DNA from: CAYVXE01 sp964455375
GTDB lineage: Bacteria > Zhuqueibacterota > Zhuqueibacteria > Oceanimicrobiales > Oceanimicrobiaceae
DNA length: 64,000 nt
Assembly (NCBI GenBank): GCA_964455375.1
Contig: CAYVXE010000004.1
Coordinates: 14,829 to 78,828 of the forward strand
Direction: 5' to 3'
The translations under genes and the position numbers were made by a program. A model generated the notes under the pieces. It worked only from the letters and a program-made list of their open reading frames with translations. It was not told the origin of the DNA and searched no databases. This document shows, in pieces, positions 36,018-42,824 of this stretch. The stretch's first letter is position 1, and each line of letters starts with the position of its first letter.

Positions 36018-37064
36018 CTACCTGCCGGTAGGTACTTCCTTATTCCACGGTTCCATTTCATACTCAACATCAATAATCCATGGAGAGTATAAAGGATTTT
36101 CTGTGTTGTTCTTATTTAGCTTCCTTTTAAGGACACTCTCATGAATGCTGGCCTTACCGTAAGACTCTGTATCCCAGGATCGGATCTTTCTTCTATAAAG
36201 ATTTTTTGGGAAACCTTGACGCGAGTCATGCATGATGCCGTTGATGTCTTGTTTAATCTTAACTTTGTGCTCCGGATAAATTCTCAAGCCATGCTTGACT
36301 GCCATTTGCATCATCCATACTAGCGGTATGTCTGACAATTCCTGGTCCTTATAACCTCCGCCTACATCCGTGTGTGCCCCACAGAACCAGACCTGCTTAA
36401 TATCTTGGTACGACGTCTTCTCGCGTTTCCATAGCACGGGGTGAAAGGTGAGACGTTCATCATCTATTGCCAGGGCATGATAGGCATTCACTACGCTCGG
36501 ACTGAGACGGAAATCATGAAATCTGTGTCTAAGGAATGATAATTTGTCAAGAATAATGTCAATGCTCTTGAAAGGAATGCCCAATGCAGCTACAGTATCC
36601 CAGACGCCGAGAAATTTTATTCGGCACCACATCGTGTGATTTCTAGCAATGAATTCCTTTGCCTTATTCTCTCTTTTCTCACTATCACGAATTCTGTAAA
36701 TTTTGTAGGCTTGCTGTATTAGATCTGCTCTCGATTTAGGCAAAATACCAAACAAATGGATGAATCCAGAAAGACTTCTTACAGTAGCAGCGCCCCGGCT
36801 GAATCCAAACAGGTAAATGTGGTCGCCCGCTGTGTAGTTTTTAAATATAAACTCGTAGCACTCCTTGATATTCTGTGAGATGCCCATCCCACCGACATTA
36901 CCTGTTATTTTTCTCCAACCTGTACCTAAGCCGCGATCATAGAATGCTATCTGTCCTGTGGTTCGATCTTCACTCATGTTGAATAGCTTGTAGACGTTGG
37001 TGTTGTACCTTCTTCCACCTTCCTGTCCCGTGCCATCAGAAAACACGACGATGTTCTTTGGCAT
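36018..37064 (-). CDS. DUF2235 alpha/beta hydrolase (Tle1-like phospholipase family)
   Basis: 348 residues, all one domain. The nucleophile elbow GFSRG is at 87-91 (Ser89); likely Asp in FLGVWDTVAALG (about 156) and His in VWFCGAHTDVGGGYKD (about 232) complete the triad. The N-terminal NIVVFSDGTGQEGG is diagnostic. Family members include type VI secretion phospholipase effectors and free-standing lipases. There is no signal peptide and no T6SS or immunity-like partner next to it. Ribosome site GAAGGAG is well placed. It is a single-gene cassette and lies next to the patatin cassette, a second lipid hydrolase. Confidence 0.87.
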   Translation of the reverse strand: MPKNIVVFSDGTGQEGGRRYNTNVYKLFNMSEDRTTGQIAFYDRGLGTGWRKITGNVGGMGISQNIKECYEFIFKNYTAGDHIYLFGFSRGAATVRSLSGFIHLFGILPKSRADLIQQAYKIYRIRDSEKRENKAKEFIARNHTMWCRIKFLGVWDTVAALGIPFKSIDIILDKLSFLRHRFHDFRLSPSVVNAYHALAIDDERLTFHPVLWKREKTSYQDIKQVWFCGAHTDVGGGYKDQELSDIPLVWMMQMAVKHGLRIYPEHKVKIKQDINGIMHDSRQGFPKNLYRRKIRSWDTESYGKASIHESVLKRKLNKNNTENPLYSPWIIDVEYEMEPWNKEVPTGR

Positions 37065-37097
37065 ATTTGTCTCCTTCTAATATTTTTCGTTACCGTT

Positions 37098-37253
37098 TAA
37101 CGAGACTATCGAATAAGTCCCGGTGTCAAAAAAACGCTTCAAAAACCTTGACCTAAAATGATGAACCTGTCCAAGATCGTTGATTAGGGGCGAAATATGG
37201 AGTTCACCATTTTCGGAAACTAGAAACCTTGACCTTTTTCGACAGTCTCAACG
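37098..37253 (+). repeat. Dispersed repeat family 1, copy 3
   Basis: 156 bp with ends TAACGAGACTATCGAATAAG and CCTTTTTCGACAGTCTCAACG. Its interior differs from copies 1, 2 and 4, sharing only the ends, as expected for a non-autonomous element family. The right end coincides exactly with the R' box of the attC at 37247-37496. Confidence 0.62.
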
Positions 37254-37496
37254 TTGGTTTGACCGGCGAAACCGCAAACCTAACTTTAGAATCTCTTAAA
37301 AAGCCAGCGNNNNNNNNNNNNNNNNNNNNNNNNNNNNNNNNNNNNNNNNNNNNNNNNNNNNNNNNNNNNNNNNNNNNNNNNNNNNNNNNNNNNNNNNNNN
37401 NNNNNNNNNTGGTTTGACCGGCGAAACCGCAAACCTAACTTTAGAATCTCTTAAAAAGCCAGCGCGGTTTTGTCCGCGTTCAAACGAGTGTTAGGC
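37247..37496 (-). other. attC site of the patatin cassette, interrupted by assembly gap
   Basis: Left arm (37247 on) CTCAACGTTGGTTTGACCGG-CGAAACCGC; complement of the right arm (37496 back) GCCTAACACTCGTTTGAaCgCGGaCAAAACCGC. AAC, a 4-base spacer, GTTTGA, CGG and AAACCGC pair, with three extrahelical bases on one arm. A 100-N gap and a 55-bp exact duplication lie inside; without them the site would be about 92-95 bp. The right-hand box is GTTAGGC, the classic attC core. Confidence 0.75.
37310..37409. other. Assembly gap (100 N) flanked by an exact 55-bp duplication
   Basis: The 55 bases at 37255-37309 are repeated exactly at 37410-37464. Two contigs whose ends share one k-mer-sized overlap were probably joined with a fixed 100-N spacer, so there may be no missing DNA here. 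A true tandem attC duplication is the alternative. Confidence 0.85.
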
Positions 37497-37637
37497 CTTT
37501 TGTTGGCAGTGGTTTGGAACCCACGCTACTTTCTAAGGCCGCCGTGCCGGGTAATTTTACACAACAAAATCTGGTTCCCAAAACAGTTTCTTCCAAAATC
37601 GAAAAAAGAATTGACAGAGTGCAGTTCTTGATTATGA

Positions 37638-38681
37638 TCAAGGACAATCCGGATGGTTCATTGGCATGTTGTCTGGATCGGCCTCGTCAAACCACTCCAA
37701 ATACTTCGTCATGCCCAGCGACCCTTCCTTGATCAATTTCCGCTTTTTATCGTCAGCGATGTCGAAGTCTGTGGTTTTGACATCAAGGGTGTTGATGTAG
37801 ATGGTGCGCTGCCAGTCGTCGCCGTGCAAATGCTGGTTGTTTTGCACATTCATGATGGCTCCCAGCAAAGCGCTGGCATAGTCAAAGAAACCATCGATGT
37901 CCTTTGAGGGCGGCGCCTGCCGATCCCGGAAGACGGCGATCTCGTCGGAGGAGTCGAGGCGGAAGCCCAGGGTTTCCTTGTTGTAGACATAGGGGCTGAA
38001 ATCAGAGTTGGTGGCCAGGTCGACCACCTTGTTTTCTTTTTCATAATAATCGGGCCGTCGTATATGCCTGGCCTGGTCGGCTTCCGCCACATATTTGAGC
38101 CGGTCGAACAGTTTGACGGGATAGTTGTTGAAGAGACCGCCATCGACGTAGACGTCGTCTTTGTTTCTGATAGCTTGAAAGAACAGCGGAATGGACATGG
38201 AGATGCGCACGGCATCCGCGACCGGAGTTTTTGGCGTGTGTTCCCATGAGAAAACTTCAGAGTAGCCGGTGGATAGATTGGTCCCGACCAGATAGAGATC
38301 GGTGAACCCCCTCTTCTTTAGATCCTCGAATGTTGAACGTTCGCTGCCGGTTTTGGCGGCGATCCGGGCACCCATCCATTCTCTGAAGAAGTCGCCCTTA
38401 TAGATGCCATACTTCTTGATGAGCCGTTTGGTATCGCGGAACATGCCCCAATCGTCATCCATGAAATTCTTGAAATTGAGCGCGGACAGAATGTCGTAAG
38501 TCTCCTCCAGAGAGTAACCCAGGGCCAGTAGCACTGCGTTAATGGCACCTGCAGAGGTGCCACCAACGCGGTGGATGCTTTCCATCACGTTATTGGCGTG
38601 CAAAGCCTGCAGCGCCCCGACGTAGGCGATGCCCTTAACGCCGCCGCCTTCGAACACTAAGTTTCTGAAGTGATATGACAT
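37638..38681 (-). CDS. Patatin-like phospholipase
   Basis: 347 residues from the ATG at 38681, which has GAGGAG at correct spacing; an upstream TTG is less likely. Oxyanion loop EGGGVKGIAYVGAL (about 10-23), nucleophile GGTSAGAINA (Ser about 42) and the dyad aspartate in DGGLFNNYPVKLF are all present, so an active Ser-Asp lipid acyl hydrolase is expected. No signal peptide, hence cytoplasmic. Visibly GC-richer than the neighbouring small genes. It lies in the integron array, with attC 140 bp past the stop. CBASS phospholipase effectors share this fold, but no cyclase gene is near. Confidence 0.9.
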   Translation of the reverse strand: MSYHFRNLVFEGGGVKGIAYVGALQALHANNVMESIHRVGGTSAGAINAVLLALGYSLEETYDILSALNFKNFMDDDWGMFRDTKRLIKKYGIYKGDFFREWMGARIAAKTGSERSTFEDLKKRGFTDLYLVGTNLSTGYSEVFSWEHTPKTPVADAVRISMSIPLFFQAIRNKDDVYVDGGLFNNYPVKLFDRLKYVAEADQARHIRRPDYYEKENKVVDLATNSDFSPYVYNKETLGFRLDSSDEIAVFRDRQAPPSKDIDGFFDYASALLGAIMNVQNNQHLHGDDWQRTIYINTLDVKTTDFDIADDKKRKLIKEGSLGMTKYLEWFDEADPDNMPMNHPDCP

Positions 38682-38912
38682 AATCATCTCCTCTATGATT
38701 TGGTTAATCAATCCTTACTCTTAGATAATATATAAGAGCAGTTTAGTAGACTATAAAAATTCTCTTAGGAACATCTGAAACAAAATGTTAGAGCCCCCTC
38801 GGTAACGAAACCACCGGACGATCTGCAAACAGCAAAACTTTCCCCACCGCACCGTTCTTTTTGAGTTTCAAGCAACCAAACGTTAATTTCGAGACGACTG
38901 TTTCGGAAATTC

Positions 38913-39104
38913 TTATTCTCTGTGCTTGTTTAGCGTATCAATTAGCGATTTAGCTGTGATCAAGATCAGAACGCCGAGATAAAGAAAAGCTAGACCAAAA
39001 ACCCATAGCGTGTGTGTGGCAGCAAACAAGTTACACAAAAATGTTAACACAGCAAAAACGACGGTGACTATAAGCCACTGTGTAAAATAATGTCCAAAAG
39101 TCAT
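38913..39104 (-). CDS. Very small two-TM membrane protein, unknown
   Basis: 63 residues. The ATG at 39104 is chosen because a perfect AGGAGG sits 8 bases before it; an overlapping GTG three codons earlier has no room for one. Two TM helices (about 10-29 and 35-53) with short charged ends. No family recognised. Small membrane proteins of this kind are common integron cargo. Its own attC in 38682-38912 could not be identified: that 231-bp stretch contains GTTAGAGCC at 38785 but no convincing second arm. Confidence 0.7.
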   Translation of the reverse strand: MTFGHYFTQWLIVTVVFAVLTFLCNLFAATHTLWVFGLAFLYLGVLILITAKSLIDTLNKHRE

Positions 39105-39210
39105 TTTGTACACCTCCTAAATCGATTTGTTTAAAAGATTAATATGCTTCATGCAAATCTATTCACTGGCCACCCTACCAACGTTGATTATTGAAAGGCA
39201 AACATGTTAA

Positions 39211-39292
39211 TGCCTTGCGTAACCGGCAGCCAAAAGTTGCATAGCGCATCGATGCCGCTTTTGGCTGCGCGAGTAGATGCGATTGTTAGAGC
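39211..39292 (-). other. attC-like site of the first cassette
   Basis: Strong palindrome: CGGCAGCCAAAAG at 39223-39235 pairs with CTTTTGGCTGCGCG at 39258-39271, and the loop holds GCATCGATGC. The R'' box GCTCTAAC (minus, 39292-39285) directly abuts the gene's stop codon and is an exact 8-base complement of the GTTAGAGC that opens the array at 40026. The outer parts of the arms are less symmetric than in the other sites, so the R' box is uncertain (GTTACGC is the best candidate). Confidence 0.65.
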
Positions 39293-39703
39293 TTATTTTT
39301 CAATCTCTTGAGACGTCTTTGAATTTTTGAGTTCAAACCCTCGGGCAATTACGTAAGCAATAAGAGCAAATATGAAAACAACGAGATACATCCATGCGAG
39401 GCTCTGAAGAGTTTCAATAATTGTTCGATATACCTCCAGCGTCCAACGCTCAGAATTTAATACCAGTACTTCTGTGTCCTTTTGGGGTGCACTGATATAC
39501 CGCTCGAGCTGATAGATTCTGACGCCTCCAGATATACCAACAACATAAGCTGCAAATGTAATGTATTTTTTCCAAACTGAGCTAATTGAATCCTGGATTA
39601 TTCGAGCAAATATTGATGCGATAGGTTTATCAAATGTTTTTACTACCCCGAATGAAACGGTGACTGACAGAATGAATGTGACCAGAAGTAACGTAAAGAA
39701 CAT
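39293..39703 (-). CDS. Three-TM membrane protein, unknown (cassette gene)
   Basis: 136 residues from the ATG at 39703, which follows AAGGAG; a TTG six codons earlier would overlap that site. Hydrophobic segments lie at about 2-20, 45-63 and 100-120, with a short charged cytoplasmic tail ending in SQEIEK. No family recognised. This is the first cassette after the pfpI junction. The 315 bp before it (39704-40018) is AT-rich and holds no visible gene. Confidence 0.68.
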   Translation of the reverse strand: MFFTLLLVTFILSVTVSFGVVKTFDKPIASIFARIIQDSISSVWKKYITFAAYVVGISGGVRIYQLERYISAPQKDTEVLVLNSERWTLEVYRTIIETLQSLAWMYLVVFIFALIAYVIARGFELKNSKTSQEIEK

Positions 39704-40025
39704 GATTTCTCCTTGTTTCAAAGCTCTAAGAATAGTTTATTCGCCCCATTTTATATGCCAATCCATCAGATTTTGATGAATAAACATGAAACCAAATTTA
39801 GCTTTATATTTTAATAATTAACTATTTATAGCAACTTGAACAATTTTGGTATTCATCAATATTTGACGAATATCAAAACTTAAGCATCTAGTGGAACGAA
39901 AGTAGTCATGTGTCATGGACTACTCATCAAGTGTACGTGGCTTAGGAGAATGTTATTTTTAATATTGGAAATGATTGCGATTTTATCAAGGAAAATTTTC
40001 AACTACGAAATTATTTAAGCTCTAA

Positions 40026-40125
40026 CCGGTGCATCGTAGTCTTCCGGTTTTACTTCCGAGAACGTTGCATTTAATGTAAAATAGTGGCCTGGCTTTTCGC
40101 TGTAAGTTTTGTTTCCTCATGAAAG
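40026..40125 (-). pseudogene. pfpI, 5' part of the split pseudogene
   Basis: Minus-strand codons ending at the array junction read TYSEKPGHYFTLNATFSEVK and then PEDYDAP, the conserved segment that in PfpI proteins directly precedes the PGGRAPEYLR loop found at 31798. Upstream, FHEG can be read after a one-base frameshift near 40117, and earlier sequence is too decayed to follow. The break lies at the G|TT boundary with the cassette array. Confidence 0.85.
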
Positions 40126-40286
40126 GCGCGAAGATACAAAAGGTTTCTTGTAATCGACGTGCTTTTCCGGTTGTATATTATAAACTCTTCGAAATCTTTT
40201 GTAAAGGGAAAATTTAAATGAGTCCCATACAAGCGCAGGACCTCGAATGCGAATTAACGGTAGGTAAGCATGTCACGTGGATTACT

Positions 40287-40515
40287 GTCTAACCTGATTA
40301 ATTCACAGATCTCTGGTTTTGTCAGTCGCTTCGGCCGAATTGTCATTTCGAGTCAGGCGCATGCCTGACAAAAAATCTGTAACTGCAACGATTCCAGCAA
40401 ATAAAAATTTCTCATCCGGCAAAAGGCTCCGGATTCGAAATGAGAATCCTAATTGGCATGTTTACAATACCTTGTCCGGTCAATTATATTCAGGTTTGTG
40501 AATTATTAAGGCTAA
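40287..40515 (+). repeat. Dispersed repeat family 2, copy 1
   Basis: A 229-bp element, the inverted partner of 46753-46978. Shared landmarks in order: CTAACCTGATTAATTCACA, TGTCATTTCGAGTCAGGCGC, ATGCCTGACAA, CAACGATTCCAGCAAATAAA, TTTCTCATCCGGCAAAAG, GGATTCGAAATGA, CAATACCTTGTCC and GAATTATT. Contains two nested hairpins (GTCAGGC-GCAT-GCCTGAC; CCGGCAAAAGGCTCCGG). It fills much of the gene-free stretch 40126-40648. Confidence 0.85.
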
Positions 40516-40579
40516 AAAAATGTAAGGCGCCACGAACTACAGAATGGCTTTAGTTTTAATTGCAAGTCGCTATTTTTAA

Positions 40580-40612
40580 ACAAAAATCCCCTGTTAAAAA
40601 ACAAGGGATTTG
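40580..40612 (-). terminator. Rho-independent terminator after the CZB gene
   Basis: On the minus strand AATCCCTTGTT pairs with AACAGGGGATT (one mismatch) around a T-rich loop and is followed by TTTTTG. It lies 37 bp past the CZB gene stop. Confidence 0.75.
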
Positions 40613-40648
40613 TAGAGGTCAACTTCAAAACAATCGGTTTCTAAAAAA

Positions 40649-41014
40649 TTAAATGGCTCTTTTCCATTTACTCATTAGCAAAATAAGATTATTGGATTGT
40701 TTGGCAAATTCACTATCGGCAGCCAATTCGTTTTGCGCTTTTTCCAGTTTGCCAGCTAAAGCATCTCCTAAAATATGTGCGCATAATTTATGAAATTCTG
40801 CATGTTTTTTCTTAACGATTTCATAATGCTCATTCGTTCGGAATTGAGCGGGTAGAGCATACAGCCATTTGCCAAATTCACATTGATTATCCTGTTTAAG
40901 AATGTCAACGGTCCATTCAGATTGCCCGGTTTTCGCAGCATCGGCTAAACGGGATTTCCACATGCCATGCGCACCCATGGCCACGGTAATTGATCTTTTT
41001 AAATCTTCCGACAT
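40649..41014 (-). CDS. Stand-alone CZB (chemoreceptor zinc-binding) domain protein
   Basis: 121 residues, the whole protein being one CZB domain. The 3His/1Cys zinc site can be placed: His in GAHGMWKSRL, Cys in NQCEFGKWLYAL, and His pairs in HYEIVKKKHAEFHKLCAHIL. CZB domains usually sit on chemoreceptors or diguanylate cyclases and sense zinc or hypochlorite. Here no receptor or GGDEF domain is attached and no chemotaxis gene is nearby. An AGGAGAGTATGTATG start region supports the ATG. Confidence 0.85.
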   Translation of the reverse strand: MSEDLKRSITVAMGAHGMWKSRLADAAKTGQSEWTVDILKQDNQCEFGKWLYALPAQFRTNEHYEIVKKKHAEFHKLCAHILGDALAGKLEKAQNELAADSEFAKQSNNLILLMSKWKRAI

Positions 41015-41134
41015 ACATACTCTCCTTACAATTTACATAGCCACAATCAAATTATTGATAATTTTATATGGTCTTTTATCGGTTTGAAGAAAAGAAGACT
41101 TTAAGGCATATAAAAGGGTTCTTCCAAATACTAC

Positions 41135-41250
41135 ATAGTGTTTGACCAAGAACGCCTCATCTGCTCTATCATTTTGACCTGACAGCCGCCGGATTCGGAA
41201 TGATGCATCTTGTGGAAAATATCATGTTTTCGATCAAGCATTAAATAGCA
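41135..41250 (+). repeat. Dispersed repeat family 3, copy 2
   Basis: 116 bp bounded by CATAGTGTTTGACCAAGAAC on the left and CATGTTTTCGATCAAGCATTAAATAG on the right, degenerate inverted ends of family 3. Inside is a GCCGCCGGATTCGGAATGATG segment of the REP type. It lies between the CZB gene and the exonuclease gene. Confidence 0.65.
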
Positions 41251-41296
41251 GTGGCAAACTTTTAGATGATATCGACATCTGTTTTTTCCAGTGCGT

Positions 41297-42730
41297 TTAG
41301 GCACAGGAAAACGTTTTTTTGAGATACGTTTCTAATTCAACTAACCGCTTGTTCTGTAAATTGCTCAAATTCTTGTTCTGCTTTATATCTTGAATTTCAA
41401 GTAGAACATTTTTGGCGATTGGCTTGCGTTTGCCACGATGATCGAGTAGAGCATCCATTTCAGACTCCGGATTTAACCTCCGCAGATAATCGGCAAAGTT
41501 TTTTTTGAATAAATCCGAAAAATCGACCTGGTAATTTCGGAACAGAATACGTTCAGCCAGTTCTTTTGCCACCGGTGATTTAAATTTATCGCACAGATGA
41601 ATTTTTTCACTGTTGGACGATTTGTGGTATCGTTCAGCCAGTCTTTCATCGTAGCCGGAAAGAAACTGCATCTGATACAAAATCGCATCTGCATCCACTC
41701 CCGGAATGTCTTCATAGACGAATGCCCGTTGGTACCTGGCGATGTGGTCCAGTAACTCGGGATTTTTTTTCAACCAGATCTTGTTTTCTGAAAAAGTCTG
41801 CATAAATTCAGACTTTATTTTCATCAAATACCGCTCAAGGGGTGGAAGGACAATTCCAGGCTGGCCAATTTTTTTTCGAACCACCCATGGGGTCTTTTTG
41901 AAAGTTTCGTCTGTTGTTTCAACCAGATCCTGCTTGTCCAGCCGCATCCAGAGGCTCTGATTTTTGTAGGTATATGAGTCTCCCAAATAAACCACCGGCG
42001 CCTGAAAATTTGTCTCAGCGCCAAACGTCAAATGAACCATCACCCCCCATTTGTAGCGCGCATCCAGTTGTTCGCTGAAACGGGGAAGTTTGCTTATACG
42101 TTGTTTATCTGTTTCCTTTTGAAAGAAATCCATTAAATAATCCCAGATGTCCCTTTCTCCGGATAATATGCGTGCCAGTTCCACTGTGGCCTCAACATCG
42201 ATGATTGCATCGTGAGATGACCCTGCAGACAACTTATTTGTTTCTTTCAGATGTTCCAGTTTAAAGGTTACCTTTTTTTCGATTTCAGGCCAGTTAAGCA
42301 CATCCGGTTTGTAAAGCCAGTAGATCAGCAGTATCGGTAATAAATCCATGCGGCCACAACGGTTGGCAAATTGATGGGTGTAAGGAGACATTAAATTGCG
42401 GTGAAAGGAAAATCGTAAAAACTCATCGTCAAATCCCAAAGAATTATATCCCACACTAATTGTGTTGTCGCGGTTCATCTGTTTATGAATCAATTTCATC
42501 GCTTCATATTCACACAATCCGTGCTGTAGTTCATCGAGCCCGATACAGTGCGAGATCATGGCTTGCGGCGATGGGATGACATCGGGACGCAGTTGAATAT
42601 AAACGTTGTACCGCTCAAGTTCATGAAATGATGCATCCGTGCGTATTGCAGCAAATTGTAGTACCTGGTCAAATGCGTAACTCAAACCGGTGGTTTCTAA
42701 GTCGTAAAAAAGATAGGTTGGTGCGTTCAT
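41297..42730 (-). CDS. sbcB: Exodeoxyribonuclease I (ExoI/SbcB)
   Basis: 477 residues, normal length. DEDDh 3'-5' exonuclease on single-stranded DNA. Metal ligands Asp10 and Glu12 are in YLFYDLETTG; GYNSLGFDDEFLRF holds the third acidic residue and SSHDAIIDVEATVELARIL the His/Asp pair. The SH3-like and helical C-terminal parts of ExoI follow (DQVLQFAAIRTD and GVDADAILYQMQ are characteristic). The protein acts in mismatch repair and recombination. It lies inside the segment flanked by the two inverted family-2 repeats. Confidence 0.92.
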   Translation of the reverse strand: MNAPTYLFYDLETTGLSYAFDQVLQFAAIRTDASFHELERYNVYIQLRPDVIPSPQAMISHCIGLDELQHGLCEYEAMKLIHKQMNRDNTISVGYNSLGFDDEFLRFSFHRNLMSPYTHQFANRCGRMDLLPILLIYWLYKPDVLNWPEIEKKVTFKLEHLKETNKLSAGSSHDAIIDVEATVELARILSGERDIWDYLMDFFQKETDKQRISKLPRFSEQLDARYKWGVMVHLTFGAETNFQAPVVYLGDSYTYKNQSLWMRLDKQDLVETTDETFKKTPWVVRKKIGQPGIVLPPLERYLMKIKSEFMQTFSENKIWLKKNPELLDHIARYQRAFVYEDIPGVDADAILYQMQFLSGYDERLAERYHKSSNSEKIHLCDKFKSPVAKELAERILFRNYQVDFSDLFKKNFADYLRRLNPESEMDALLDHRGKRKPIAKNVLLEIQDIKQNKNLSNLQNKRLVELETYLKKTFSCA

Positions 42731-42824
42731 TTTGCTAACTCAGTTTATTGGTTGCAAAAATTGTATGTAAACTTTTTGGTTAGCGCGTATTACAGAAAAA
42801 AATATAAAATCCGACCTGTTTTGT

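Larger units (their letters stand above)
31799..40025 (-). mobile_element. Integron gene-cassette array inserted inside pfpI (no integrase in window)
   Basis: About 8.2 kb of minus-strand genes separated by attC-like palindromes splits pfpI. Both junctions have the form G|TT, the IntI crossover: ...CACCGG then TTAGAGC at 40026/40025, and ...AACTCG then TTGGCC at 31799/31798. Joining the flanks restores an open PfpI reading (DYDAP-VGPGGRAPEYL). Three cassettes have a start that is the exact complement of their own attC R'' box: GTTAGAGC 40026-40019 with GCTCTAAC at 39292; GTTATGC 35860-35854 with GCATAAC at 34446; GTTATAC 34325-34319 with GTATAAC at 31963. The element includes an assembly gap. 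Cassette limits between 37.5 and 39.2 kb are not fully resolved. Confidence 0.82.

Noticed and set aside
36018..37064. Type VI secretion effector/immunity pair
   Set aside because: DUF2235 occurs in T6SS effectors, yet no VgrG, Hcp, PAAR or immunity-like gene adjoins it here.
37638..38681. CBASS phage-defence operon
   Set aside because: Patatin can be a CBASS effector, but there is no CD-NTase or accessory gene in the neighbourhood.
38785..38792. GTTAGAGC box as an attC core on its own
   Set aside because: The box matches the array's first cassette boundary, but no complementary arm is found within 150 bp on either side.
31799..40025. IS element or prophage as the cause of the pfpI split
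   Set aside because: No transposase, integrase, inverted ends at the junctions or target duplication is visible. G|TT junctions and attC-like sites explain the split better.
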